A stretch of DNA of 64,000 nt from MADRE3 sp963718195 (GTDB lineage Bacteria > Desulfobacterota > Desulfobulbia > Desulfobulbales > Desulfocapsaceae), in the NCBI GenBank assembly GCA_963718195.1, contig CAVQYQ010000005.1, positions 62,001 to 126,000 of the forward strand, given 5' to 3'. This document shows positions 51,091 through 60,794 of this stretch, piece after piece (the stretch's first letter is position 1; each line of letters begins with the position of its first letter). The notes under the pieces are model-generated. The model saw nothing but the letters and a program-made list of their open reading frames with translations, searched no databases and was not told the origin of the DNA. The position numbers and the translations under genes are program-made.

Positions 51091-51669
51091 ATGTTTGGAA
51101 AATTTTCTCTTTTTAAGTCGAGTGAGTCACACGCTTCACATCTTCAGTCTCCGGAAACAGAACTGAAGTGCTGTCCTGAATGTGGGGACGAATATCGCTT
51201 TGAATTCACCCGCTGTGCTGTCTGCGAGGTCGAACTGATTTGTGCAGACAGGGCACGATCCAGTCATGTACATAATGAAAATAAAAGAAGTAACCGGGAC
51301 CTGGAGATTTCACCAGATGATGAGCTGGTGACCATGAAACGTGGAAGCTTGCTGGAAATGAAAAATCTCCAGAGACTGCTCAAACATGAGATAATTGGCT
51401 CACTGCTGGTTGAGGATCGTTCAGACTGCAGTAAAGGGTGCTGCAACTCGAAGGTTTTCGATTTGAAAGTGAAGAAGGATGATGCTGTTGAGGCAAATCA
51501 GATTCTTGTCGATGAGTTTAAAAGAACGACAGCCCTCGACAGCCATGAATTTCAGGAGGAGGCCGCCGTTGTTTTTGATCAGCGCTCAGCAGAGGCCACC
51601 TGTCCTGCATGCGGAGCTCATTTCCAAACTGACAGCAGGGTATGTCCAGAGTGCGGTCTCTGTTTCTAA
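51091..51669 (+). CDS. Double zinc-ribbon protein with DUF2007-like centre
   Basis: A 192-residue protein. An N-terminal zinc ribbon (CCPECGDEYRFEFTRCAVCE) and a C-terminal zinc ribbon (CPACGAHFQTDSRVCPECG) flank a central 70-residue part (LVTMKRGSLLEMKNLQRLLK to VKKDDAVEANQILVDEF) that resembles the DUF2007 putative signal-transducing domain, itself holding a CSKGCC cluster. ATG 51091 starts the conserved part; an upstream TTG at 51073 is less likely. Function unknown. It converges with dnaE, 35 bases apart. Confidence 0.75.
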   Translation: MFGKFSLFKSSESHASHLQSPETELKCCPECGDEYRFEFTRCAVCEVELICADRARSSHVHNENKRSNRDLEISPDDELVTMKRGSLLEMKNLQRLLKHEIIGSLLVEDRSDCSKGCCNSKVFDLKVKKDDAVEANQILVDEFKRTTALDSHEFQEEAAVVFDQRSAEATCPACGAHFQTDSRVCPECGLCF

Positions 51670-51704
51670 TTTTTTTCGGGGGGAAATACCTCTTCTGAGG
51701 ATGT

Positions 51705-54700
51705 TCAGGCCTCCTGTTTTTTCCATTTCCGTCGTTTCTTAACTTCCAGTGTTGTTTTGTTGAATGTTAACGGATCGTAACCGAAGATCTCACGCACCTG
51801 TTCAGCCATCTCACGGCTTGGGGTGACGGTAAAGTCCTTGTTGATATCAACATCCACTTCTCCTTCCCCGGCAAAATGGAGGGTGAGGGAGAACGGACAT
51901 GTGCCGTGATAGTTAAAGAGCAGTTGCTTGAGCTCTTCAAGGCGAGGTCGGGTCACCGACCCCGCGTCGAGGGTTGCATGGATCGATTCTGTGTATTTCT
52001 GCAGGGCTTCGGGGATGAGGTCGATTTGATCGGCAATAATCTTGGCTCCCCGCTCACCTTTTTGGATGGTACCGCTGACCACGACAGGATCCGGGGTGGC
52101 CAGTAAATGGTAGCAGGTTGCATAGGTTTCGGGAAATACCATTACCTCAACGGCATCGGCAATGTCCTCAAGCGTAACAAAGGCCATGGGTTCTCCACGC
52201 TTACTTTTATGCTGTTTACATTCGCGGATAAGGCCACCGACCCTGACGGGCTGGCCTTCATTTAAATTGTTCAGGTTCGCTATATCTGAATCAGTGATCG
52301 TTTTTAATTCAGCGAGTGCATTCGCCAGTGGATGTCCGGTAATATAGAAGCCAACCGTCTCTTTTTCATACATCAATTTTTCACGTTCTTCCCACTCCAT
52401 TATATCAGGCAGGATAATATCGTTGAGTCCGTTTTGCATGGTCTCCGGAGCAACTGAGAACAATGACATCTGGCCGCTTTGCCGATCTCGCTGGTGTGCT
52501 TTGGCCTGTTCCATCGCTTTGGGGAGTACCTCCATAAGCTGAGACCGGTTGGCTCCCAGAGAATCAAACGAGCCTGACTTGATAAGACTTTCTATAACAC
52601 GGTTGTTCACCCGGCGGCTGTCAATTCGACTACAGAAATCTATCAGGGACAGATACTTACCATGCTGCTCACGTTCTTCGACGATGGAATCAAGCGCAGA
52701 TTCCCCCACATTTTTAACTGCTGCAAGACCGAATCTGATTCGATCGTCAAGAACGCTGAAATCCTGCTGGCTTTCGTTAATATCGGGTGGTAAGACCTCT
52801 ATCTTGTGTTCGCGGCACTCGTTGATGTAAAGAACAACTTTATCGGTGTTGTTCATGTCGCAGGAAAGCAGGGCAGCCATGAATTGGGAGGGATAGTGGG
52901 CCTTGAGAAAGGCGGTCTGATAGGCGATCAAGGCATAGGCGGCAGAATGGGATTTATTGAATCCGTAACCGGCAAATTTTGCCATGAGGTCGAAGATATG
53001 TTCGGCTTTGTCTTCTGGAACTGCGAGCTCTTTTGCCCCAGCCATAAATTTGATTTTTTCCTGGTCCATGACCTCGGAAATTTTCTTTCCCATGGCACGC
53101 CTGAGTATGTCGGCATCACCAAGACTGTAGTTCGCCAGGACATTGGCAATTTTCATTACCTGCTCCTGATAGACGATGACGCCATATGTCTCTTCGAGAA
53201 TTGACTTGAGCTGGGGCAGCGGATAGATGGCTTCCTGGCGGCCATGTTTGGTATTGACAAAATCATCGACCATGCCGGAATCAAGTGGTCCCGGGCGGTA
53301 CAGGGCAACAAGAGCAATCAGGTCACTGAATTGTTCAGGTGCCATCTTGATCAACAGCTCCCTCATACCGCTGCTTTCAAGTTGGAAGACGCCAAGCGCA
53401 TCCCCATCGCAGAGCAGCTTGAAGGTCTTGAGATCGTCCATCGGGATTGTTGAAATATCAAGATCCGTGCCACAGTCACCCTTGATATGCTTCAATGCCT
53501 TGTCGATAACAGTCAAAGTTTTAAGTCCGAGAAAGTCGAACTTGATCAGTCCGGTCATCTCTGTGTGTTTCATGTCGTACTGGGTGATCGTTTCGTTATC
53601 TTTTCCTTTACATGTCGGCAGGTATTCAACCATTGGCTCAGGAGAGACAACCACCCCTGCCGCATGGGTGGAGGTATGGCGGGCAAGGCCTTCAAGGGTT
53701 TCGGAAACTCGGAGAAGTTCAGCAATCCGGGGGTCTCGCTCGGCTGCTTCGGTAAGTTTCGGTTCCTCTGCTATCGCCTTCTTTAGCGTCATTTTAAGCT
53801 GATCAGGAACCAATTTGGCTATCCTGTCAACATCGCCAAAGGGGATATCAAGGGCTCGACCAACATCCCGGATAGCCCCCCGGGCCTTCATCGAACCATA
53901 GGTGATTATCTGGGCAACATGATCATTACCACCATATTTTTGTCGAACATATTCGATGACCTCACCCCGGCGGTCCTGGCAGAAATCGACGTCGAAATCG
54001 GGCATTGATTTCCGTTCAATGTTCAGGAAACGTTCAAAAATCAAGCCATACGGCAGTGGGTCGATATCGGTGATGCGCATGCAGTAAGCAGCAAGGCTTC
54101 CTGCACCTGAACCTCTTCCGGGTCCGACTGGAATAGCTTTGTTTTTAGCCCAATTGATAAAATCAGCCACTATCAGGAAATAACCAGGGAAGCCCATGGT
54201 GTTGATCACCTCTATTTCCATTTTGAGCCGTTCGGTATACTGTTTTTCCAACTCAACAGACAGCCCGGATATGCTACGCATTGCATCAAAACGCTCCTGC
54301 AATCCTTCCCAGCATGCTTTGGTAAACATGGATTCCAGGGTTTCGCCTTCAGGCACTGGAAATTTCGGAAAATGATAATTACCCAGCTCAATTTCCAGAT
54401 TGCATCGATCGGCCACCTCAACGGTATTACCAATGGCTTCCGGACAGTAATCAAACAGCTTTCTCATCTCATCAGGAGATTTGAAATAATAATCGTCTGA
54501 AGAAAATTTGAACCGGTTCGGGTCGGTGATGGTCTTTCCAGTCTGGATACAGAGAAGAACTTCATGGGCATGCGCCTCATCCCTGTTGAGGTAATGGCAG
54601 TCATTTGTTGCAATACATTTGATGTCCAGCTCTGAACTCAGTTTTCTCAACCCTGTATTAACAATTTGCTGCTGAGGGATGCTGTTCTCCTGGAGCTCAA

Positions 54701-55217
54701 AGTAATACCGGTCACCGAAAATCGCTTTCATCTCCTGAGCTTTCAGTCGGGCTGTATCAAGGTCATTGCGGCCGAGATACCAGGGGACTTCTCCATGCAG
54801 GCAGGCGCTCAGGGCAAGCAGCCCGTCACTGTGCTCTTCGAGCACAACCTTGTCAATTCGCGGTTTGTAATAGAATCCTTCAAACTGGGCGATACCTGAC
54901 AGTTTCATCAGGTTTTTGTATCCCTGGTAATTCATGGCTAACAAGATGAGATGAAACGCAGGACCGGCATCGCTTGATTTTTTTTCAGCCCGACTTCCGG
55001 GGGCAATGTAGAATTCACAGCCAACAATAGGCTTGATCCCGGCTTTTTTGGCCTTCACATAAAATTCAAGCGCACCATACATGGCTCCGTGGTCCGTAAC
55101 GGCGACGGCATCCATATTATATTCTTTACATTTATCAAGAAGATCCGAAACTCTGATTGCACCATCAAGGAGACTGTGCTGGGTGTGAACATGAAGGTGA
55201 ACAAAACCTGCGCTCAT
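51705..55217 (-). CDS. dnaE: DNA polymerase III alpha subunit
   Basis: A 1170-residue replicative polymerase. The PHP domain is at the N-terminus (FVHLHVHTQHSLLDG, AVTDHGAMYG). The catalytic aspartates are in PDFDVDFCQDRRGEVIEY. The HhH region (GVIVYQEQVMKIA, GYGFNKSHSAAYALIAYQTA) and OB domain (VRVGGLIRECKQHKSKRGEP) follow. It starts two bases after the stop of the pentapeptide lipoprotein gene, so the two are probably translated from one message. Confidence 0.98.
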   Translation of the reverse strand: MSAGFVHLHVHTQHSLLDGAIRVSDLLDKCKEYNMDAVAVTDHGAMYGALEFYVKAKKAGIKPIVGCEFYIAPGSRAEKKSSDAGPAFHLILLAMNYQGYKNLMKLSGIAQFEGFYYKPRIDKVVLEEHSDGLLALSACLHGEVPWYLGRNDLDTARLKAQEMKAIFGDRYYFELQENSIPQQQIVNTGLRKLSSELDIKCIATNDCHYLNRDEAHAHEVLLCIQTGKTITDPNRFKFSSDDYYFKSPDEMRKLFDYCPEAIGNTVEVADRCNLEIELGNYHFPKFPVPEGETLESMFTKACWEGLQERFDAMRSISGLSVELEKQYTERLKMEIEVINTMGFPGYFLIVADFINWAKNKAIPVGPGRGSGAGSLAAYCMRITDIDPLPYGLIFERFLNIERKSMPDFDVDFCQDRRGEVIEYVRQKYGGNDHVAQIITYGSMKARGAIRDVGRALDIPFGDVDRIAKLVPDQLKMTLKKAIAEEPKLTEAAERDPRIAELLRVSETLEGLARHTSTHAAGVVVSPEPMVEYLPTCKGKDNETITQYDMKHTEMTGLIKFDFLGLKTLTVIDKALKHIKGDCGTDLDISTIPMDDLKTFKLLCDGDALGVFQLESSGMRELLIKMAPEQFSDLIALVALYRPGPLDSGMVDDFVNTKHGRQEAIYPLPQLKSILEETYGVIVYQEQVMKIANVLANYSLGDADILRRAMGKKISEVMDQEKIKFMAGAKELAVPEDKAEHIFDLMAKFAGYGFNKSHSAAYALIAYQTAFLKAHYPSQFMAALLSCDMNNTDKVVLYINECREHKIEVLPPDINESQQDFSVLDDRIRFGLAAVKNVGESALDSIVEEREQHGKYLSLIDFCSRIDSRRVNNRVIESLIKSGSFDSLGANRSQLMEVLPKAMEQAKAHQRDRQSGQMSLFSVAPETMQNGLNDIILPDIMEWEEREKLMYEKETVGFYITGHPLANALAELKTITDSDIANLNNLNEGQPVRVGGLIRECKQHKSKRGEPMAFVTLEDIADAVEVMVFPETYATCYHLLATPDPVVVSGTIQKGERGAKIIADQIDLIPEALQKYTESIHATLDAGSVTRPRLEELKQLLFNYHGTCPFSLTLHFAGEGEVDVDINKDFTVTPSREMAEQVREIFGYDPLTFNKTTLEVKKRRKWKKQEA

Positions 55218-55219
55218 GA

Positions 55220-56125
55220 TTATCTCTCTAGTCCTATAGTATTTTCTATGTGGGCATTGGTAAGGTTGGCGCCGGTAAGATCCGCACCGGTAAAATTGGT
55301 GAGCAGGAGATTTGCCCCGCTCAAATCGGCGCCTCGAAGATCACAGTCCGTCAGGTCAGCACCGGGGAGGTTCGCATGATTGAGCAGTGCCCCGTTCAGA
55401 TTAGCTCCTGCGAGTCGTGCTCTTCTCAAGTTGGCATAGCGCAGATCGGCACGAGACAGATCAGCACCTTGAAGTTCTGCTTTAACGAGCATGGCCTCCT
55501 TTAAATCAGCTCCGGCCAAGTTGCAGCCATTACATTTCTTGGCAAGTTGTCTGACGCTGCTGGCAGTTGCAACCTTGGCTCCACTTGACGGACGGGCTGA
55601 CGTGGACTGCTGGCCAGTCTCCTGCGGGGCAGGGCTGGTCCCGGCTTTTTCGTCTGCAATTGTCTGCCTGAGATATGAGGATGATTTCTTTTTTCTGATC
55701 TTCTCCGCCAGTGCAGCGCTGTCACCACGAGTGACGGTACCCGTATAATATGCTGCACCATTTGTGGTAAAGAAGGAAACAGTATTTTGTTCATTGTCGG
55801 AGACAACCGAGTAGCATTTGACGTCGCCATAGTACCAGATCTGAAATTTGATACAGAGTTGATTATTGTCTTTGATGTCCCAGCTTCCCGAATCGTTTTG
55901 TCCCTCATTATCAACTGCACTGAGCTTACCCTGTTCGCTGAAATACACCTTGCCATCAAAATCGTATGCGGTAAGTGCCAGTGTATTGTCGGAAACAAGG
56001 TCAAAGATTTCCCGGGAACTCAGTTCATTGTCCCCTTTTTGCTTGGCGGTGTTCAGTGTCATCGGTGAGCAGCCGGCGATGAGAAGGCATGCTATGATGA
56101 TGAGTGGTTTGGAGGAAATATTCAT
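55220..56125 (-). CDS. Lipoprotein with pentapeptide repeats
   Basis: A 301-residue protein from ATG 56125, which has AGGAG upstream; the ORF extends further but the extra part is not signal-like. A lipoprotein signal ends in LLIAGC (MNISSKPLIIIACLLIAGCS). Residues about 30-135 form a beta-rich domain (SGSWDIKDNNQLCIKFQIWY) resembling DUF995. The C-terminal 100 residues are pentapeptide repeats (A(D/N)LxxA), seen as LQGADLSRADLRYANLRRAR, which form a right-handed beta helix. Predicted envelope location. Its link with dnaE downstream is unexplained. Confidence 0.85.
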   Translation of the reverse strand: MNISSKPLIIIACLLIAGCSPMTLNTAKQKGDNELSSREIFDLVSDNTLALTAYDFDGKVYFSEQGKLSAVDNEGQNDSGSWDIKDNNQLCIKFQIWYYGDVKCYSVVSDNEQNTVSFFTTNGAAYYTGTVTRGDSAALAEKIRKKKSSSYLRQTIADEKAGTSPAPQETGQQSTSARPSSGAKVATASSVRQLAKKCNGCNLAGADLKEAMLVKAELQGADLSRADLRYANLRRARLAGANLNGALLNHANLPGADLTDCDLRGADLSGANLLLTNFTGADLTGANLTNAHIENTIGLER

Positions 56126-56334
56126 TGGTATTCTCCTGCAATGGAAAATCCGGTTCGAGTAGAAATGAGGTGGACGATGTGCACGATCGTACCATGATAA
56201 CAATCAATGTGCACAGAAAAAAGGAACTACACAGAAGGGTGCCTAACTATCTATAATCATGATCACAAATAGTATTATTCGGTTGCTGCGAACGGACAAA
56301 TGACCTCAGATCGAGTAGATAGATTAATGGGGTG

Positions 56335-57165
56335 TTAGATGGGTTCAGCGCTGCTTTTTTCCTGAATCTCAATATTGAAACGCTCTCGTATTTTCTGGTA
56401 AGAGACCAGATCAGTTGCCCGCGCTGAGGGAGTGAGGAAGGACTCAAGTTTGGTTTTCAGGATTACCGGATTCATCTCGGAATTAATGGCAATGACACCA
56501 TCGGTTATGATTTTTTGCAGCAGCAGTTCGTGGTTGGTTCTCTCTCTCAGGTTTGCAGCAAAGGGCAGGAAAAAGAAATTTGAGAGAATAAGGCCATATA
56601 AGGTAGAGGTCAGCGCTATTGGCACAGCTCGAAGGATTACCGAGGTATCTCCAATTCCTCCAAGCATGGTGATGAGCCCGACAACCGAACCGATGATACC
56701 GAATGCCGGAAAGAAATCGGCGATGGTGCGAAGAACACGTTCTGAGTCATCACGTCTGAGTTTGAAAAAGTACATTTCAGTATTGAGAATTTCCTTTATC
56801 TGTTCGGGCCCGTATCCGTCAACCAAACATCCAACTGCCCGGCGAAGGAATAAAATCGTTGTTTCATTCTCTTCTTTCTGAAGAGATAAAATACCTTCAA
56901 ATCTCGATTTGATTGACAGATCAATCAGGATATTGATGATATCTGCTTCATCCTTGATCGGTCGGCGATAGGATGCTGTCATTACCTTGTAGACAATTTT
57001 CAGCTGTTCGACTTTAAAACTTAACAGGGCAGCTGCAGCGGTCCCGCTGAAAACGATAAGCAGGCCGGAGATGTTGAAATAGAGAGCAAGGTTGTCATTG
57101 ATCCAGAATCCAATGAAGAAACAACAAGTGAAGAACAGGAGGCCAATGAGATTTTTGTTTTTCAT
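56335..57165 (-). CDS. motA: MotA-type stator protein
   Basis: A 276-residue MotA/TolQ/ExbB family protein. Helices 1-2 are at residues 5-25 and 30-50, and helices 3-4 hold IADFFPAFGIIGSVVGLITM and ALTSTLYGLILSNFFFLPFA, the conserved MotA proton-channel helices. With MotB it converts proton (or sodium) flow to torque. It starts 13 bases after motB; the order motB-motA is reversed compared with E. coli. No other flagellar genes are nearby. Confidence 0.88.
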   Translation of the reverse strand: MKNKNLIGLLFFTCCFFIGFWINDNLALYFNISGLLIVFSGTAAAALLSFKVEQLKIVYKVMTASYRRPIKDEADIINILIDLSIKSRFEGILSLQKEENETTILFLRRAVGCLVDGYGPEQIKEILNTEMYFFKLRRDDSERVLRTIADFFPAFGIIGSVVGLITMLGGIGDTSVILRAVPIALTSTLYGLILSNFFFLPFAANLRERTNHELLLQKIITDGVIAINSEMNPVILKTKLESFLTPSARATDLVSYQKIRERFNIEIQEKSSAEPI

Positions 57166-57178
57166 AACGCTATCCAGC

Positions 57179-58318
57179 TTATTGTAGGTTTTCAGCAGTT
57201 GCTAAAATGGGTTCGGGCAGACGTTTGCTGATAATTATTTCAACTCGCCTGTTAACCGCCCGGTTACGGGCGTTGGTGTTGGGCCTTATTGGACGGAAGG
57301 AAGCATATCCGCTGACCACAAATTGTTGAGGATTCATATTCATTTTTTCAACAAGAAACCTGGCAACGGTACTGGCACGTGCGACAGAGAGTTCCCAGTT
57401 GGTGGTATATTTTTCCGAGTGCATCGGAATATTATCTGTGTGACCGACAATATTGATCATATAGGGGATATCCTGGATGACGGAGGCAATTTTCTGAAGA
57501 GAATTTTTTGAGTAAGCGTTCAGCTCGGCTTTGCCGGTATCGAATAGCAGATCACCGGTCAGGATTATACGCATTGTCTGATCGGGAACCAGATCAATTG
57601 CAGCAAAATTGTTTAAACCGAGTTGGGCAATACTATCTTTACTGAGTGAAAAAATCTTATCGACGTTTCTGTCCTCGGCAGAGGTCGGTTGGACAGTCGA
57701 TTCGAGAAGATTGTCAGGGTTCTCCTGTATATTTTCAGCCATCGGATCTGTCGCTTGCTGCTCCGACTTGTCAGTTGCAACCAGCGCACTGCTCTTTCGA
57801 GCCTGTTTGAAACTTTCCCTGATTCTGTCAAGGCCTCCCTGGTTGTCCTCGTCAAAGAACTGGGCGTCTGAATCAATGTCCTGCAGGGTGATCGGCTCTA
57901 CTTTTTTAACGCTGCCATCTGACATGATCGGTTTGGCAGGGAGTATCGGCACAAACGGAAAACTGTTTTTATTGTCATGGGAAATTTCCAGTGCCTCGGT
58001 TGTATCCCCGCCAATAACCTCTATTTCGTCGCTGACCAGGAATTCCTTATGCGAGGCTTGATAGACAAACATCGATAAGAACAGAATAAACATGGTCATC
58101 ATCAGATCCGACCAGGCAATGGACCAGTGAGAGACTTTTGGAATCGATGACCTGAATGCGGTCTCATCGACGAGAAACACACTGGTGTTGAACAGTGACA
58201 CACCGTTGTTGCCGGGTGTACCGGAGTAACCAGCTGCCGCAGCAGGTAACGGCTCGGGCTCTTTATCTACGTCGATATCCAGCTCGCTTTCTATGGGAAG
58301 ATCTATTCTTACATTCAT
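57179..58318 (-). CDS. motB: MotB-like stator protein with OmpA domain
   Basis: A 379-residue protein. A 65-residue N-terminal cytoplasmic part precedes one membrane helix WSDLMMTMFILFLSMFVYQA that carries the channel aspartate. A long, low-conservation linker (about residues 95-240) leads to the OmpA-like peptidoglycan-binding domain (INIVGHTDNIPMHSEKYTTN, WELSVARASTVARFLVEK, VVSGYASFRPI). It is longer than typical MotB (about 300 residues) because of the linker. It precedes motA. Confidence 0.88.
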   Translation of the reverse strand: MNVRIDLPIESELDIDVDKEPEPLPAAAAGYSGTPGNNGVSLFNTSVFLVDETAFRSSIPKVSHWSIAWSDLMMTMFILFLSMFVYQASHKEFLVSDEIEVIGGDTTEALEISHDNKNSFPFVPILPAKPIMSDGSVKKVEPITLQDIDSDAQFFDEDNQGGLDRIRESFKQARKSSALVATDKSEQQATDPMAENIQENPDNLLESTVQPTSAEDRNVDKIFSLSKDSIAQLGLNNFAAIDLVPDQTMRIILTGDLLFDTGKAELNAYSKNSLQKIASVIQDIPYMINIVGHTDNIPMHSEKYTTNWELSVARASTVARFLVEKMNMNPQQFVVSGYASFRPIRPNTNARNRAVNRRVEIIISKRLPEPILATAENLQ

Positions 58319-58438
58319 GCCTTTTGTTCTTGTCTCAGGTAGTTTTACCGGTCGTATCAGTCAGCTGTACTAGAATTATCGGTTAAAACTGTTCAGAACA
58401 AAAGGGAAAAAATTAAAAAATTTTCTGGATGACGATGA

Positions 58439-59110
58439 TCAGACAGGTAAAACTGCAGCTTTAAACGTGTCGATTCCAATCCTGGTGATAAAACGGGCAG
58501 ACCGTTCTTTCTTTTTTGCGTTTTCGGAATAATAGCTGAGACATCGATCAAGGAGTGTTTTTACTTCATCATCATTGAGGTCCTCAGCGATGATATCTCC
58601 GACCCGGGGATTACGCGTTGAGCTGCCGCCAAAAGTGACCGTCCATCCCTTCTTTTTCCCCATGATACCAATATCGCGAACAAAATTTTCAGTACATGAA
58701 AAGGGACAGCCGGAAACGCCTATCTTTACCTTGGCAGGAAAATCTCTTCCGTAAAAATGATTCTCAAGGGCAATGCCAAAGGCAAGGGAGTCCTGGACAC
58801 CGAAAGAACAGACAGTGTTTCCTGGGCACACCTGGACATAGTGGAGACAGAGTTCTGTCGCTTTACCTGCATCCATGCCTAGATCCTGCCAAATACTATC
58901 CAGTTGAGCTGCTGACATACCGATCAGCGCAATTCTCTGGCCAGAGGTGATTTTTACGATTGGGATCTGATACTTCTCAACAACTCCGGTTATTTTTTTT
59001 AACATCTCAAGATTCATGAGCCCGCCTGGAATGCGGGGGACGATAGCGTAACTTTTCTTGTCACGTTGAAGAATAGCTCCATCTGGAACTTCTGAAGTTG
59101 TTTTAGGCAT
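58439..59110 (-). CDS. Small (low-molecular-weight) siroheme sulfite/nitrite reductase
   Basis: A 223-residue protein from ATG 59110, with AGGAG six bases upstream; ATG 59137 lies before that site. It is a single nitrite/sulfite reductase half: ferredoxin-like domain (YAIVPRIPGGLMNLEMLKKI) then the 4Fe-4S/siroheme ligands CPGNTVC (Cx5C) and GVSGCPFSCTEN (Cx3C). This size matches the monomeric assimilatory-type sulfite reductase of Desulfovibrio and methanogens. It could make sulfide for biosynthesis; it is not a DsrA/B subunit. It lies downstream of the AlbA_2 receptor gene. Confidence 0.87.
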   Translation of the reverse strand: MPKTTSEVPDGAILQRDKKSYAIVPRIPGGLMNLEMLKKITGVVEKYQIPIVKITSGQRIALIGMSAAQLDSIWQDLGMDAGKATELCLHYVQVCPGNTVCSFGVQDSLAFGIALENHFYGRDFPAKVKIGVSGCPFSCTENFVRDIGIMGKKKGWTVTFGGSSTRNPRVGDIIAEDLNDDEVKTLLDRCLSYYSENAKKKERSARFITRIGIDTFKAAVLPV

Positions 59111-59185
59111 GTCATACTCCTGAGTTTCGTTTCTCATTTTACGTTTTAAGTGATTGTATCTCTTATCTGTGAGCTGTTGGAAGCA

Positions 59186-60733
59186 TTATCTTTCTGAAAG
59201 ATAGTTGACCATCGAACTCATTGACAGTTTCATGCTGGACGGACCGGAACGGATATAGAAGTCCTCGTTCTTACCAATGGATAAAAACACCGGTTTTCGT
59301 ACTCGCTCACACTCGAGGACGAGCACTGTTTTATCGTCAAGGTGGCAGAACTTGAGATGAATATACCTACCAAAAGCTGTGCCAATATGAGTATTAATCA
59401 AATTTTTGAAATGCAATTGGCATTTGTCTTCATTGGCAAAATCATCATCGGCAATTCCGATAATCTGGCCGTCATCATTGACACCGATCAGCAGAATTCC
59501 ACCATCACTGTTCATAAAGGCGGTTACGGTTTTGAGCCAGGCGATTTCGATTTCTTTACCGAATTTTCCAGAATTAAGATTTTTCCGCATGGTAGACTTA
59601 AACTCAAGGGTAGTAGATTCTCCCCTATTGATCAGTCTCCGCACACTCTCAGACAGCTCTGCTTCGATCATCTGCTGCTGGGGGAGATCTTTAAGTTGGA
59701 AACTATACCGGTGCACGAGATTTAATGCCATCACCATGGCAAAAAAGAGAATAAGGCCAATGGGTACAGCAAGATTGTACCAGTGTTGATAGACGTCACT
59801 GGTGATTTCAGATTCCGGTACAATGACGGATATCCATGCATCTATATTTTTTTCACCAATCGGGCTGAATCCGGCCCACCAGTCCATACCGCCTGATCTG
59901 AATGCAGCGACGGATTGACCGTGGGTTTCAGTTGCTGCCCATAGCTCGAGAGCCTGGGAAATCTCAGCAGAGTGGGGCAGTGGTTCCTGTTTCTCCCTGG
60001 GTTGTTCCTGCTGTTTTCCAAGAAAATATAATTGGTTTTTCGAGAGAAAAATTCCTTTTCTGCTGTATAAAACGATATCAACGTTATCGGGCACCTCTAT
60101 ATCAGAAACAAAATTCATAATTTTGGTTGCCGGGATAAAGAACACGATAACTGCCGACGATTTCTGGTCTGTGCGTTTGAGCTTGATACTGGCAGAAATG
60201 CCAGACTTGTCTTGTGCTGAAGTAAATGACTCTGACCAGAACAGCGGGCTGTCAGGTGGTGCATTCATGGCGCCGCGGTAGATATTCGAGCTCAAGAGAG
60301 AAAAGGAGTTGTCATCCTTACCGGTAATCGTCTCATATCCGTCGCTTTTTCGAGTAATGGTGACAAAATCTCCGCTCTCGGCAATGATCGAAACCTTGCC
60401 AAGATCTGTGTAAATGTCGAGGAAAGGAATAAAAATTGATTCAATCTTGTTTTGCTGGCGGATATCAAAATCAAAACTATCCATTTTCCCCGCCTGGGCG
60501 AGGTATCTGAGGTTTGATTCAAAAGGATAGAGAAACATGAGAAATCTCTTCTGGATCAACCTACTGGAGTCATTAATCAGTTGTGATGATACCTTGTCTT
60601 TGATTGATAATCCGCGGAAGAAAGCGAGCGCAACAATCGAACAAACAGTGATAAGGATAATGACAACGATGTCTCGGAACAGGTTTTTCCTGACATTGCG
60701 CGGACCGCCGATAACGAGTTCCCTGAAAGACAT
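59186..60733 (-). CDS. Membrane receptor with extracytoplasmic sensor and AlbA_2 (Schlafen-type) domain
   Basis: A 515-residue protein. Helix 1 (residues 20-42, IVVIILITVCSIVALAFFRG) and helix 2 (about 325-347, LAVPIGLILFFAMVMALNLV) flank an extracytoplasmic domain of about 280 residues like a Cache-type sensor. After helix 2 the cytoplasmic part (about 370-515) is an AlbA_2 domain: RGESTTLEFKSTMRKN, FMNSDGGILLIGVNDDGQII and YIRSGPSSMKLS. AlbA_2 is usually linked to helicase-like or transcription-control proteins. A receptor of this layout is unusual. It lies 61 bases after an orphan solute-binding protein gene. Confidence 0.78.
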   Translation of the reverse strand: MSFRELVIGGPRNVRKNLFRDIVVIILITVCSIVALAFFRGLSIKDKVSSQLINDSSRLIQKRFLMFLYPFESNLRYLAQAGKMDSFDFDIRQQNKIESIFIPFLDIYTDLGKVSIIAESGDFVTITRKSDGYETITGKDDNSFSLLSSNIYRGAMNAPPDSPLFWSESFTSAQDKSGISASIKLKRTDQKSSAVIVFFIPATKIMNFVSDIEVPDNVDIVLYSRKGIFLSKNQLYFLGKQQEQPREKQEPLPHSAEISQALELWAATETHGQSVAAFRSGGMDWWAGFSPIGEKNIDAWISVIVPESEITSDVYQHWYNLAVPIGLILFFAMVMALNLVHRYSFQLKDLPQQQMIEAELSESVRRLINRGESTTLEFKSTMRKNLNSGKFGKEIEIAWLKTVTAFMNSDGGILLIGVNDDGQIIGIADDDFANEDKCQLHFKNLINTHIGTAFGRYIHLKFCHLDDKTVLVLECERVRKPVFLSIGKNEDFYIRSGPSSMKLSMSSMVNYLSER

Positions 60734-60794
60734 GGTAAGCTTGTAATTAAAGTAATTGGAAGCGTTTCGTATTGCTGGCGATTGTCTTACTCTC

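Noticed and set aside
56172..56214. Two GTGCAC sites upstream of the pentapeptide lipoprotein gene as an operator
   Set aside because: Six-base palindromes this short are expected by chance, and no promoter could be aligned with them.
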